Positions 1-7,164 of a stretch of DNA of 18,714 bases are shown piece after piece. Made by a program: the position numbers and the translations under genes. The notes beneath the pieces are model-generated. The model was not told the origin of the DNA, ran no database searches, and was given only the letters and a program-made list of their open reading frames with translations. Position 1 is the first letter of the stretch. The number at the start of each line of letters is the position of its first letter. Source of the stretch: Jeotgalicoccus sp052093725 (GTDB taxonomy: Bacteria; Bacillota; Bacilli; Staphylococcales; Salinicoccaceae); the NCBI GenBank assembly GCA_052093725.1, contig JBQDHL010000028.1, forward strand, positions 1-18,714, given 5' to 3'.

Positions 1-21
1 TTTTTAAATAATTTATAAGAT

Positions 22-61
22 AAAAAAACCGCTGAAGACTAAATAATCTTCAGCGGTTTTT
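22..61. terminator. Bidirectional intrinsic terminator downstream of spxH
   Basis: A perfect 15-bp stem (24-38 paired with 47-61, core ACCGCTGAAGA) encloses an 8-base loop. It is flanked by an A run on the left (22-28) and a T run on the right (57-61), so it can end transcription in both directions. On the minus strand it lies just after the spxH stop. On the plus strand it would serve a gene left of the window. Confidence 0.9.
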
Positions 62-66
62 CTGTT

Positions 67-867
67 TTATATTTTAGACTGCAGCGGAACTGCTGATTGT
101 TTAAGCTGATAAAAAGGCTGATTGTTTAAATTCACTTCGTCGATTAAACGCTGGAGACGGAGTTTTTTCAGTTCATTTAATAATAATCCTGCACGCCATT
201 CAAAAATAGTTTTTAATTCATCAAAACTGACGAGTTCGTGTGCTCTGATGTAGTCAATTATACTGGGAAGCTGTCTTTTTTCTATTTCTATACCAATCAG
301 CTCATTAATAATATAAGTGTAAATGTGATATGGATAACAACCGTCGACTTTGACACCCTCCGATTTCATATCACCCGAGAAAAAGACCATGGCTGGAAGA
401 TTTTCGATATCCATTTCTCTGAAAACAGACAAATCATACTTCAGCATCGCATCAAGTGTCGGCGAATGCAGGTCTTCGTGAAATGATTTTAGATCGATAC
501 CCGCAAGTCTTGCACTCTCATCGATCATTTCTTTAGTGCAGATTGTATTCAGCGGGTTAATCCTGTTAAAAATATATCTGATAAATGCACGGGCCTTTGA
601 CTGCCCTTGGATTTCTGCTGCTTTATATGCGAGTGCAACGTTATCGTCGCTTGCAGTAGACTGAGCCTGACATTTTGTCAGGACGGACAGCGACGGTGCC
701 AGAATTTTTTTAATAGTAATATGTCCGCGATATTCTATCAGTAATTTATTTATTATGGGTTCCATCGCAATACAGTCATTTGAAAATGGATCAAAGAAAT
801 AAAAGATTTCGACTGTATGATCCGACTGCTCCAATAACAGCATGTCTTCACTATTATTTTTGCTCAC
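67..867 (-). CDS. spxH: SpxH (YjbH), ClpXP adaptor for Spx degradation
   Basis: This is a DsbA/FrnE-like thioredoxin-fold adaptor. In Bacillus and Staphylococcus, YjbH/SpxH binds the thiol-stress regulator Spx and delivers it to ClpXP in the cytoplasm. The protein has the family's N-terminal DPFSNDC motif (residues 26-32, Cys32), then LTKCQAQST with Cys66, and a C-terminal YPYHIYTYIINEL block typical of staphylococcal homologues. The first in-frame start, GTG at 876, touches the AGAGGT ribosome binding site. GTG at 867 lies 9 bases from it and gives a 266-residue product, so I prefer it. The gene is last in a minus-strand operon behind a CYTH protein and a truncated haemoglobin, the order seen in other Bacillales. 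That grouping ties it to redox and nitrosative stress. Family assignment is firm; the start is inferred. Confidence 0.92.
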   Translation of the reverse strand: MSKNNSEDMLLLEQSDHTVEIFYFFDPFSNDCIAMEPIINKLLIEYRGHITIKKILAPSLSVLTKCQAQSTASDDNVALAYKAAEIQGQSKARAFIRYIFNRINPLNTICTKEMIDESARLAGIDLKSFHEDLHSPTLDAMLKYDLSVFREMDIENLPAMVFFSGDMKSEGVKVDGCYPYHIYTYIINELIGIEIEKRQLPSIIDYIRAHELVSFDELKTIFEWRAGLLLNELKKLRLQRLIDEVNLNNQPFYQLKQSAVPLQSKI

Positions 868-899
868 GTATTTCACCTCTATATTTTTGTTGACAGCAG

Positions 900-1268
900 T
901 TAATACTCACTGTTTACCATATGCTTTGCAGTGAGAGTGTAACGAGCCATCAAATACTCACGTAATTCGTCTTTTATCTCAACATCCAATATTGCCTGAT
1001 TCATATTTTCAAGCCAGGCTTCCGATGCTGCAGGAGTTACTTTAAAAGGCATATGCCTTGCACGTAGCATCGGATGACCGTATTGCTCATTGTATAAATT
1101 CGGTCCTCCGAGAAACTGTGTTTGAAACAGCTTCTGTTTATAAGCAGTTTCGGTAAAATCATCGGGAAAAAGATGATTAATCCGGTCGTCGTTCTTTACA
1201 TAATCATAAAAAATATCTATCATTTTATGGAGCTTTTCTTCACCGATTTCTTTATATGCTAAAGGCAT
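900..1268 (-). CDS. Group II truncated haemoglobin (YjbI/HbO type)
   Basis: This 122-residue haem protein matches group II truncated globins, which bind O2 and NO and are linked to nitrosative or oxidative stress. Visible landmarks are Tyr21 at the expected B10 position (FYDY), Phe34 at CD1 (LFPDD), the FLGGPNLY turn, the proximal histidine His72 within HPMLRARHMPF, and Trp85 at the G8 position. The ATG overlaps the TGA of the upstream CYTH gene by one base (TGATG) and has an AAGGGGG ribosome binding site inside that gene's end, so translation is probably coupled. SpxH follows after about 30 bases. In Staphylococcus the same gene precedes spxH. The distal-pocket assignments rest on remembered alignment with the Bacillus protein, not on a structure. 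Confidence 0.92.
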   Translation of the reverse strand: MPLAYKEIGEEKLHKMIDIFYDYVKNDDRINHLFPDDFTETAYKQKLFQTQFLGGPNLYNEQYGHPMLRARHMPFKVTPAASEAWLENMNQAILDVEIKDELREYLMARYTLTAKHMVNSEY

Positions 1269-1858
1269 CAGTTAACCCCCTTTTTTTGTTTTAGAGCATT
1301 GTAAAATCGTGCGCTTTTAACAATTTCTTCTCGTCGTACAATACCATAATTATTAAGGATTTGCGTGAATTCTGACTTTCCTGTCCCGACATCGGGTGCT
1401 TCGAACTCGAGCTCGTAATCGGTCATTCCAAGGTAAGTACTCTTATCAAGAACGAGCAGGCCGCTGTGTGAAGGCTTCTCAAACCGTTCGGTAATCAGCG
1501 AACCTTGAATAGACAGGTTATCTATAGTGATATTTCGCTTTGTTAATTGCTCCCGTATATTTTTCGGGATATTGTTCTCATCTATTAAAATACCTTCTGT
1601 GAGAACGATATTTGTAACTCCTGAATATTCGTAGACAACATGACGCTCATCGGGGATTTTAACAGTCATCAGCTGTTTACCATCATGCACTCTTATTCTC
1701 AGCATTAATAAATTCTTAATTAGCTGAAGCTCATTGTTATCTATGTAGTAGTTTGTTAAATGCATTGGGTTTTCGCCGGGGAAATGATCGTTCTGAATTT
1801 TACCATATTCACTTTCCGTCAGTAAGTTTTTAAACTCGATTTCTTTTTCGAACATCAT
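1268..1858 (-). CDS. CYTH domain protein (YjbK family)
   Basis: This is a triphosphate-tunnel metalloenzyme of the CYTH superfamily, whose members hydrolyse inorganic or organic triphosphates. The N-terminal EIEFK matches the defining ExExK motif. Alternating basic and acidic strands (LMLRIR, MTVKIPDE, ITERFEK, YELEFEAP) fit the eight-stranded tunnel, and the length (196 residues) is normal for YjbK. ORF extension to GTG at 1864 would start inside the AAGGAG ribosome binding site. ATG at 1858 lies 7 bases from that site and is preferred; ATG at 1855 is also possible. The gene is first in the minus-strand operon with the truncated haemoglobin and spxH, and is divergent from relQ. Its physiological substrate is not known to me. 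Confidence 0.88.
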   Translation of the reverse strand: MMFEKEIEFKNLLTESEYGKIQNDHFPGENPMHLTNYYIDNNELQLIKNLLMLRIRVHDGKQLMTVKIPDERHVVYEYSGVTNIVLTEGILIDENNIPKNIREQLTKRNITIDNLSIQGSLITERFEKPSHSGLLVLDKSTYLGMTDYELEFEAPDVGTGKSEFTQILNNYGIVRREEIVKSARFYNALKQKKGVN

Positions 1859-1875
1859 TACCACTCCTTACAGTT

Positions 1876-1904
1876 ATTATCCTTAAATTTTTTAAACCTG
1901 TAAA
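1876..1904 (-). promoter_or_regulatory. Sigma-A promoter for the CYTH-haemoglobin-spxH operon
   Basis: Read on the minus strand, TTTACA (1899-1904) and GATAAT (1876-1881) are separated by exactly 17 bases, each with one mismatch to consensus. The predicted start of transcription (about 1869) falls at the AAGGAG ribosome binding site, so the leader would be almost absent. That is unusual and leaves some doubt. Confidence 0.45.
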
Positions 1905-1939
1905 GCAAACAGATTCTATATATAAGCTTTCACGGAATA

Positions 1940-1948
1940 TGGTAGAAT
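1940..1948 (+). promoter_or_regulatory. Extended -10 promoter for relQ-nadK-mgtE
   Basis: TGGTAGAAT is an extended -10 element (TGn plus TAGAAT, five of six matches to TATAAT). No good -35 is visible 16-18 bases upstream, where the sequence is ATATAA-like, which is common for extended -10 promoters. A leader of about 55 bases precedes relQ. Confidence 0.45.
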
Positions 1949-2008
1949 AAATTACGTCAGATGTAAAAAATATCGGCCTTTACAGTGGAGTCTGGAGGAT
2001 GAATTTAA

Positions 2009-2629
2009 TTGGAAGAATGGAGTATATTTTTAGCCCCGTACAGACAAGCGGTGGAAGAACTGAAAATTAAACTTAAAGGAATTAGGAAAGACTATCAGAT
2101 TACGAGTCAGTCCTCACCGGTAGAATTTGTAACATCGAGAGTAAAACCCGTACAGAGTATAATAGAAAAAGCGAGTACGAGAAACATTCCCTATGATAAT
2201 CTGCGTGCACAAATGTACGATATCGCAGGCATACGTATTATGTGTCAGTTTGTTGATGATATTAATGTCATTACAGACCACATCAGGTCGCGGGATGATA
2301 TGAAAGTAATCGAAGAGCGGGATTACATCGAAAACACTAAAGAGAGCGGCTACCGATCGTATCATATTATTATCGAGTACCCTGTTGAGAGTGTGAACGG
2401 TAAGATTAATATTCTTGCTGAAATTCAGATTCGTACGCTTGCGATGAATTTCTGGGCGACGATTGAACATACCCTGAATTATAAATATTCTGGAGAGTAT
2501 CCTCCGGAAATTAAAGATCGTCTGCAAAATGCAGCTGAAGCGGCATATTTACTGGATAAGGAAATGTCGGAAATCAGAGAAGAAGTTCAGGAAGCGCAAA
2601 AATACTTTTCCAAAAAACGTAATATATAA
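2009..2629 (+). CDS. relQ: RelQ, small alarmone synthetase
   Basis: This is a single-domain (p)ppGpp synthetase that transfers pyrophosphate from ATP to GDP or GTP and lacks the HD hydrolase domain of long RSH enzymes. The 206 residues carry the synthetase motifs: a basic N-terminal helix (KLKGIRKDY), YDIAGIR (residues 70-76, with the metal-binding Asp71), GYRSYH (114-119) and EIQIRT (138-143, with the metal-binding Glu138), then FWATIEHTLNYKY. The start is TTG at 2009, with GGAGG at 1994-1998 ten bases upstream. The ATG at 1999 is out of frame. The gene ends directly before the nadK reading frame, and the relQ-nadK pairing is conserved in Bacillales. The context links alarmone signalling to NADP supply. 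Staphylococcal RelQ is associated with cell-wall stress, which is family knowledge. Confidence 0.94.
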   Translation: MEEWSIFLAPYRQAVEELKIKLKGIRKDYQITSQSSPVEFVTSRVKPVQSIIEKASTRNIPYDNLRAQMYDIAGIRIMCQFVDDINVITDHIRSRDDMKVIEERDYIENTKESGYRSYHIIIEYPVESVNGKINILAEIQIRTLAMNFWATIEHTLNYKYSGEYPPEIKDRLQNAAEAAYLLDKEMSEIREEVQEAQKYFSKKRNI

Positions 2630-2647
2630 ATGAAATCAGGTGATGAT

Positions 2648-3442
2648 ATGAGATTTTCTATAGTTTCAAAAGGGGACACAAAATCGAATGCACTTACTGA
2701 TAAGATGATGAATTACATGCTCGGAATGGATATGGTACTAGATGAAAAAATGCCGGAAATTGTCGTTTCTGTCGGCGGTGACGGTACGCTGTTGCAGGCA
2801 TTTCACCGTTATCAGCATATCGTCGGTGAAGTATCGTTTGTCGGGGTGCATACAGGACATCTTGGGTTTTATGCGGACTGGGGCCAGGATGAAGTAGAAA
2901 GACTGATTATGGCGCTTAAAAATGATGACTTTGAAGTTGTGGAATACCCGCTTGTTGAAGTGATGATTCACTATGATAAGGTCGGCATGGAAACAAAGTA
3001 TCTGGCGTTAAATGAAGCAACGCTCCGAATGACGAATGGTTCGACACTCGTTATGGATGTGGATATTAGAAATCGCCATTTCGAACGATTCAGAGGTGAT
3101 GGTCTGTGCATTTCTACACCATCAGGTTCGACGGCTTATAATAAGGCGCTTGGCGGTGCAATTATACATCCATCCATCGAAGCGGTTCAGATGACTGAAA
3201 TTGCATCGATAAATAACCGTGTTTTCCGGACAGTGGGCTCACCGCTCGTACTGCCGAAACACCATTTCGTTAACGTCAGACCGGTAAACAGTGAAGAATA
3301 CCAAATGACGATTGACCATGTGAACTTAGTGCACAAAGGTGTAAAGTCGATTCAGTTTTCAGTAGCTGAAGAGAAAATACGCTTTGCACGCTTCAGACCA
3401 TTCCCGTTCTGGCAAAGAGTGCACGATTCATTCATTTCATAA
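2648..3442 (+). CDS. nadK: NAD kinase
   Basis: This cytosolic enzyme phosphorylates NAD to NADP using ATP or polyphosphate. The 264-residue form starting at ATG 2648 begins MRFSIVSKGD, aligning with the start of the staphylococcal enzyme. It contains the GGDGT phosphate-binding motif (43-47), ALNEATL (the NE/D motif), STPSGSTAYNKALGGA and the C-terminal FARFRPFPFW block. The reading frame opens at ATG 2630 straight after the relQ stop, but that start has no ribosome binding site outside relQ. AGGTG at 2637-2641 serves ATG 2648. It is cotranscribed with relQ, and mgtE follows after about 27 bases. Family assignment is near certain; only the start is debatable. Confidence 0.94.
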   Translation: MRFSIVSKGDTKSNALTDKMMNYMLGMDMVLDEKMPEIVVSVGGDGTLLQAFHRYQHIVGEVSFVGVHTGHLGFYADWGQDEVERLIMALKNDDFEVVEYPLVEVMIHYDKVGMETKYLALNEATLRMTNGSTLVMDVDIRNRHFERFRGDGLCISTPSGSTAYNKALGGAIIHPSIEAVQMTEIASINNRVFRTVGSPLVLPKHHFVNVRPVNSEEYQMTIDHVNLVHKGVKSIQFSVAEEKIRFARFRPFPFWQRVHDSFIS

Positions 3443-3469
3443 AAGTTTTTGTTGAGAGTGGGTATGAAT

Positions 3470-4843
3470 ATGTCAAGAGATGACAGAGAAATAGATTTTG
3501 AGGCAGTGAGACAGAGTCTGATTAATTATCTGGATGAAGAAAATCTTGATAGTTTCAGAGATATTTTTATGGACCTGCACAATTATGAGCAGGGTGAAAT
3601 TTATCAGACGATAACAGATGAACAGCGTCATACTTTATATAAGTTTCTAAGTCCCGAGGAAGTTTCGGATTTCTTCGACCTGCTTGAACTTGAAGCGGAT
3701 GAGTATGAGAAGCTGCTTGACCAGATAGATGCCCGCTACGCGGCTCATATTATCGGCGCGATGCAGTATGATAACGCCGTGGATATTTTAAATGAAATAT
3801 CACGCGAAAAAATGACGACGTACTTACCGCTGATGTATAAAGAAGATGCGGCGGAAATACGCAGTCTGATGAACTACGAGGAAGATACTGCCGGCGGTAT
3901 TATGACGACTGAAATTGTCAGTATTAACAGTCAGATGACCGTGCGCGAAGCTATGCGTTATTTAAAAGAAGTGGCGCCGGAATCAGAAATGATTTATTAT
4001 CTGTTCGTTACTGACCAGGATAATCATCTTGCAGGTATTATTTCACTCAGGGAACTAATTGTTGCCGATGACGATGAATACATCGGTGATGTGATGACTG
4101 AACGCGTCGTGTCGGTACGTGTATCAGATGACCAGGAAGAAGTTGCGCAGATTGTGCGTGATTACGATTTCCTTGCAGTGCCAGTTGTTGATTTTCAGGA
4201 TCACTTAGTCGGTATTATTACAGCCGATGATATTATGGATGTTATTCATGAAGAGGCCAGTGAAGACTACTCGAGGCTTGCCGGTATGAGTGATAACGAA
4301 AGTACATCCGATACTGCAATGGAAACGGCAAAGAAACGTCTGCCATGGTTAATCGGTCTGACGTTTATGGGAATGATCACAGCGTGGATGCTGTCGTTCT
4401 TTGAAGATACACTGGCACGCGTCGTGCTGCTCAGTGCATTTATTCCTGTAATTAGCGGAATGGCGGGTAACACAGGAACGCAGTCGCTCGCTGTTGCCAT
4501 CCGCGGTATCTCGACAGGCGAAATTAAAGAATCCAGCAAAGTAAAACTTGCAGGACGTGAACTCGGCTCCGGTTTTATTACCGGTGTGGTCTGCGGTATT
4601 GTTATTTTTATAATTATTATCGTAATGTACCGTGAGCCGGTTCTGGGCATCATTGTCAGTGGAAGTCTCATCGCATCGATGTCAGTTGCGACTATTATCG
4701 GTACAGTTGTACCGCTGTTAATGAATAGAATGGGGATCGACCCGGCAATTGCAAGCGGGCCTTTCATTACTACAGCAAATGATATTATCAGTCTGCTTAT
4801 TTACTTTGCACTCGCAAATGTATTTATGTCGAGCTTATTATAA
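3470..4843 (+). CDS. mgtE: Magnesium transporter MgtE
   Basis: This is a Mg2+ channel/transporter of the cytoplasmic membrane. The order is an acidic N domain of helical repeats (about residues 20-125), two CBS domains (about 130-255, beginning MTTEIVSI and MTERVVSV) and a five-helix membrane domain (about 280-457). The GNTGTQSLAVAIRG segment and the ANDIISLLIYFALA helix with its conserved Asp match the MgtE pore. In the family, Mg2+ binding between the N and CBS domains closes the pore, so control is built into the protein. The frame is open from TTG 3449. GAGAGTG at 3454-3460 is well placed for ATG 3470 and too close to ATG 3464, so 3470 is preferred. There is no room upstream for a Mg2+ riboswitch. 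The gene ends the relQ-nadK operon. Confidence 0.92.
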   Translation: MSRDDREIDFEAVRQSLINYLDEENLDSFRDIFMDLHNYEQGEIYQTITDEQRHTLYKFLSPEEVSDFFDLLELEADEYEKLLDQIDARYAAHIIGAMQYDNAVDILNEISREKMTTYLPLMYKEDAAEIRSLMNYEEDTAGGIMTTEIVSINSQMTVREAMRYLKEVAPESEMIYYLFVTDQDNHLAGIISLRELIVADDDEYIGDVMTERVVSVRVSDDQEEVAQIVRDYDFLAVPVVDFQDHLVGIITADDIMDVIHEEASEDYSRLAGMSDNESTSDTAMETAKKRLPWLIGLTFMGMITAWMLSFFEDTLARVVLLSAFIPVISGMAGNTGTQSLAVAIRGISTGEIKESSKVKLAGRELGSGFITGVVCGIVIFIIIIVMYREPVLGIIVSGSLIASMSVATIIGTVVPLLMNRMGIDPAIASGPFITTANDIISLLIYFALANVFMSSLL

Positions 4844-4852
4844 TGATATTTC

Positions 4853-4881
4853 TTGCAATAAGGCCTAATAAAATGTAGATT
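4853..4881 (+). promoter_or_regulatory. Predicted fabI promoter
   Basis: TTGCAA (4853-4858) and TAGATT (4876-4881) are 17 bases apart, each with four of six consensus matches. The overlap of the -10 with the FapR operator supports this placement, because repressor binding would then occlude RNA polymerase. Confidence 0.5.
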
Positions 4882-4896
4882 AGTAGTAGGTACTAA
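4880..4896. promoter_or_regulatory. FapR operator upstream of fabI
   Basis: TTAGTAGTAGGTACTAA is a 6-5-6 inverted repeat of TTAGTA and TACTAA. On the minus strand it reads TTAGTACCTACTACTAA, which fits the FapR consensus known from Bacillus and Staphylococcus (TTAGTACCT-NN-TACTAA type). FapR is the malonyl-CoA-responsive repressor of type II fatty acid synthesis, and fabI is a known regulon member. The site sits at the -10/+1 of the predicted promoter. The fapR gene itself is not in the window. Confidence 0.85.
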
Positions 4897-4925
4897 TACT
4901 AGGGATGAATTAGGAGGATTTCTAA

Positions 4926-5693
4926 ATGGATTTATCAGGTAAAACATATGTAATTATGGGTGTAGCAAATAAAAGAAGTATCGCCTGGGGTGCAGCGCGT
5001 GCGCTGGATAAAATGGGTGCGAAACTTGTATTCACAATTTTAGGTGAACGTTTCCGTAAAGAACTGGATAAGCTTCTTGTTGAGCTTGAAGGTGAGCATG
5101 ACATTATCGTTGAATGTGACGTAACAAGTGATGATGATGTATCGAAAGCATTTAAAGAAATTGGCGAAAAAACAAATGGTATCGACGGCGTTTTACACGC
5201 GATCGCATTTGCAGATAAAAATGAATTAACCGGTGGATATAGCGAAACTTCACGTGACGGTTTCAAAATGGCACTCGATATCAGTGCTTACTCATTAACG
5301 ATTGTTTCTAAGTATGCAAAAGAAATTATGAATGAAAACGGCAGCATCGTAACGATGACTTACCTTGGCGGCGAACGTGCAATGCCTAACTACAACGTAA
5401 TGGGTGTAGCAAAAGCAGCACTTGATGCAAGTGTACGCTATCTTGCTTACGATCTTGGCGAGCAGGGAATTCGCGTAAATGCAGTTTCAGCAGGTCCAAT
5501 TCGTACGCTCAGCTCATCAGCTGTTGGTGAATTCAAATCAATTCTTAAAGAAATCGCAGAACGTGCACCGTTAAAACGTAACGTTGACCAGCTTGAAGTT
5601 GGTAACACGGTAGCATTCCTGCTGAGTGATCTGTCAAGCGGTATCACTGGCGAAGTACTTCACGTCGACAGCGGTTATCACATTATGGCATAA
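4926..5693 (+). CDS. fabI: Enoyl-ACP reductase FabI
   Basis: This short-chain dehydrogenase/reductase carries out the last step of each fatty acid elongation cycle, reducing trans-2-enoyl-ACP with NAD(P)H in the cytosol. The 255 residues show the FabI nucleotide-binding start (GVANKRSIAWG), TYLGGERAMPNYN with Tyr146 and catalytic Tyr156, Lys163 seven residues later, and the substrate loop AGPIRTLSS. Phe203, at the position of the staphylococcal triclosan-contact Phe204, is present. ATG 4926 follows AGGAGG by 8 bases. The gene is monocistronic, with its own promoter, a FapR operator and a terminator directly after the stop. In Staphylococcus fabI has the same neighbours. Confidence 0.96.
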   Translation: MDLSGKTYVIMGVANKRSIAWGAARALDKMGAKLVFTILGERFRKELDKLLVELEGEHDIIVECDVTSDDDVSKAFKEIGEKTNGIDGVLHAIAFADKNELTGGYSETSRDGFKMALDISAYSLTIVSKYAKEIMNENGSIVTMTYLGGERAMPNYNVMGVAKAALDASVRYLAYDLGEQGIRVNAVSAGPIRTLSSSAVGEFKSILKEIAERAPLKRNVDQLEVGNTVAFLLSDLSSGITGEVLHVDSGYHIMA

Positions 5694-5694
5694 T

Positions 5695-5722
5695 AAAAAA
5701 ACTCCCTTTCGGGAGTTTTTTT
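5695..5722. terminator. Bidirectional terminator between fabI and yjcG
   Basis: Stem AAAAAAACTCCC (5695-5706) pairs perfectly with GGGAGTTTTTTT (5711-5722) around a TTTC loop. The flanking A and T tracts make it work on both strands. It overlaps the last bases of the convergent yjcG stop codon. Confidence 0.93.
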
Positions 5723-6230
5723 ATTGACCTAATTTAAATGTATCTGTAACGTGCCAAATGCCGTTTTCCAGCTGCACGCATAAACTGATTTTATCAAGCG
5801 TTTCAGAATGTTCGATACCAATCATTTGTAAATGACTGAGTGTGTCTTCAAATTTTTGTGCTGTTTCTTCTTGAGCAAGAGTAAAGTGCGGTACAAATGG
5901 ATGTGAAGCATCTCCGTAAAAGCCGCCTTCGTTAAATGCATCATGAATTGCACTTAATGTTTCGTTGGGTTCAACTTTAAAGTAAACAACCTGTTTCTTT
6001 GGAGCAAAACTCGAAACCTTTTTAATTTCAATTTCAGTAGGTTTATACTTCGAAGCCACGCTCTTAATAAATTCTTCAATCTGAGGTTTTTCGTGTTCAT
6101 CTGCTTCAAAAGCTTCTTTAACTGTAATATGCGGTGCGATATATGAATATCTAGCATCATAGCGCTTACGATATTGATTCACAGTGTCCTGAAGTTTTTT
6201 AGATGGAAATAATGCTATTCCAAATTTCAT
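5721..6230 (-). CDS. YjcG-like 2H phosphoesterase (2'-5' RNA ligase superfamily)
   Basis: This 169-residue cytosolic protein belongs to the 2H phosphoesterase superfamily, which acts on 2'-5' or cyclic phosphodiester bonds in RNA or nucleotides. Both catalytic signatures are visible: HIT at residues 34-36 (APHITV) and HFT at 115-117 (VPHFTL), in two symmetrical halves. The length agrees with Bacillus YjcG. The ATG has a GGAGG ribosome binding site 7-8 bases upstream. The gene lies downstream of a yjcH-like esterase on the same strand, the same pair as in Bacillus subtilis, but a promoter-like sequence in the 66-base gap suggests independent expression. The true substrate is unknown to me. Confidence 0.87.
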   Translation of the reverse strand: MKFGIALFPSKKLQDTVNQYRKRYDARYSYIAPHITVKEAFEADEHEKPQIEEFIKSVASKYKPTEIEIKKVSSFAPKKQVVYFKVEPNETLSAIHDAFNEGGFYGDASHPFVPHFTLAQEETAQKFEDTLSHLQMIGIEHSETLDKISLCVQLENGIWHVTDTFKLGQ

Positions 6231-6260
6231 TTAAAATGCCTCCCTAAACGATTTGTTACA

Positions 6261-6290
6261 AGTATATCATTATCCGAAAAAAAATGTATA
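6261..6290 (-). promoter_or_regulatory. Promoter-like element for the yjcG homologue
   Basis: On the minus strand TATACA (6285-6290) is followed after 18 bases by TATACT (6261-6266), preceded by TG as an extended -10. An 8-T tract lies in the spacer. The distance to the start codon (about 30 bases) is suitable. Confidence 0.45.
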
Positions 6291-6296
6291 CGTTTT

Positions 6297-7022
6297 CTAT
6301 CCAAAATAATGTTCAAGAACATTTTTAAGTTCCGGTTTCCACGTTTTCCAAATATGACCACCTTCGAGTTCGCGGTATGTGTACTCCAGCGGTTCATTTT
6401 CAAGAGCAGCGTTCAGTTCCCGATTAGGTGTCAGAAAGTCCGCCTGATTTCCCATAATCGTTTTAAAATTGTCTTCTTCCAGTCCGATTGTATGGTAAAT
6501 GTTTAAATTAATAAGACCCATGCTGTTTTTAAAACGTTCGATAAACTGCTCGTCGACAAAAGGACTGAAAGCCAGCGCCTGGCTGAAAGTATTCGGGTAC
6601 GTCATTGCAACTGACAGAGCGAAGCTGCCGGCAAGACTTTCTCCCATAAGCAGGCGGCTGTTTGCCATTTTTAAAGTTTTAAAATTACGGTCTATAAAGC
6701 TGTTGAGCTCTCGCCCGACAAAAGTGACGAACTTTTCATGATGTTCCCCGTTCGGACTGAAGTAATGATTGCGCCATTCAACAGAAGGATAGGGAATACC
6801 GACGATAATCGTCCGTTCTATTTCATCAGCAGCTTCCATCTTTTCAATTAATCGTTCAATCTGCCCGTATTTAAAGAAATCCTGCGAATCGAAAGTAATA
6901 ATAACATTATATTTATAAAGATCAGAATACGATTTGGGCAGGTAATATTGTATTTCGAATGATTCACCGCAAACCTCTGAGCTGAGGGATGTGGTATGTA
7001 CTTTTCCTGGTGTTTTATCCAT
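6297..7022 (-). CDS. YjcH-like esterase, alpha/beta hydrolase (esterase D / Fes superfamily)
   Basis: This 241-residue protein is a predicted serine esterase of the putative-esterase branch related to esterase D and enterochelin esterase. The nucleophile elbow GESLAG (127-132) places Ser129. A late HIWKTW segment supplies the probable catalytic His223, and an acidic residue near 182-184 could complete the triad. No signal peptide is seen, so it is probably cytosolic. AGGAGG lies 7 bases before ATG 7022. It precedes the yjcG homologue as in Bacillus subtilis. Its substrate cannot be read from sequence; siderophore hydrolysis is possible in the superfamily, but nothing nearby supports it. Confidence 0.85.
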   Translation of the reverse strand: MDKTPGKVHTTSLSSEVCGESFEIQYYLPKSYSDLYKYNVIITFDSQDFFKYGQIERLIEKMEAADEIERTIIVGIPYPSVEWRNHYFSPNGEHHEKFVTFVGRELNSFIDRNFKTLKMANSRLLMGESLAGSFALSVAMTYPNTFSQALAFSPFVDEQFIERFKNSMGLINLNIYHTIGLEEDNFKTIMGNQADFLTPNRELNAALENEPLEYTYRELEGGHIWKTWKPELKNVLEHYFG

Positions 7023-7120
7023 ATTAACGCCTCCTTATATTGTATATTACCAATTTGACTCAAGAGATAACATGTATTTCTGAATATGCCGTCTATATAG
7101 TATGAAATTATATGCAGTAA

Positions 7121-7129
7121 TGATACAAT
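7121..7129 (+). promoter_or_regulatory. Extended -10 element before the AI-2E family permease
   Basis: TGATACAAT fits TGn plus a one-mismatch -10, about 35 bases before the start codon. No convincing -35 is visible. The 142-base stretch 7023-7164 between the divergent genes shows no further clear element. Confidence 0.35.
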
Positions 7130-7164
7130 ATGAACAAAATAACAGACTTTAGAGGTGCCACTTT

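Noticed and set aside
238..486. 82-codon plus-strand frame inside spxH
   Set aside because: It lies wholly within a conserved gene on the opposite strand and looks like a shadow of its codon use.
3443..3469. Possible Mg2+ riboswitch (M-box) controlling mgtE
   Set aside because: Only about 27 bases separate nadK and mgtE, far too little for an M-box, and mgtE is within an operon.
4267..4767. 166-codon open frame antisense to mgtE
   Set aside because: It mirrors the codon structure of a clear mgtE membrane domain on the other strand, and lacks any recognisable domain or independent promoter.
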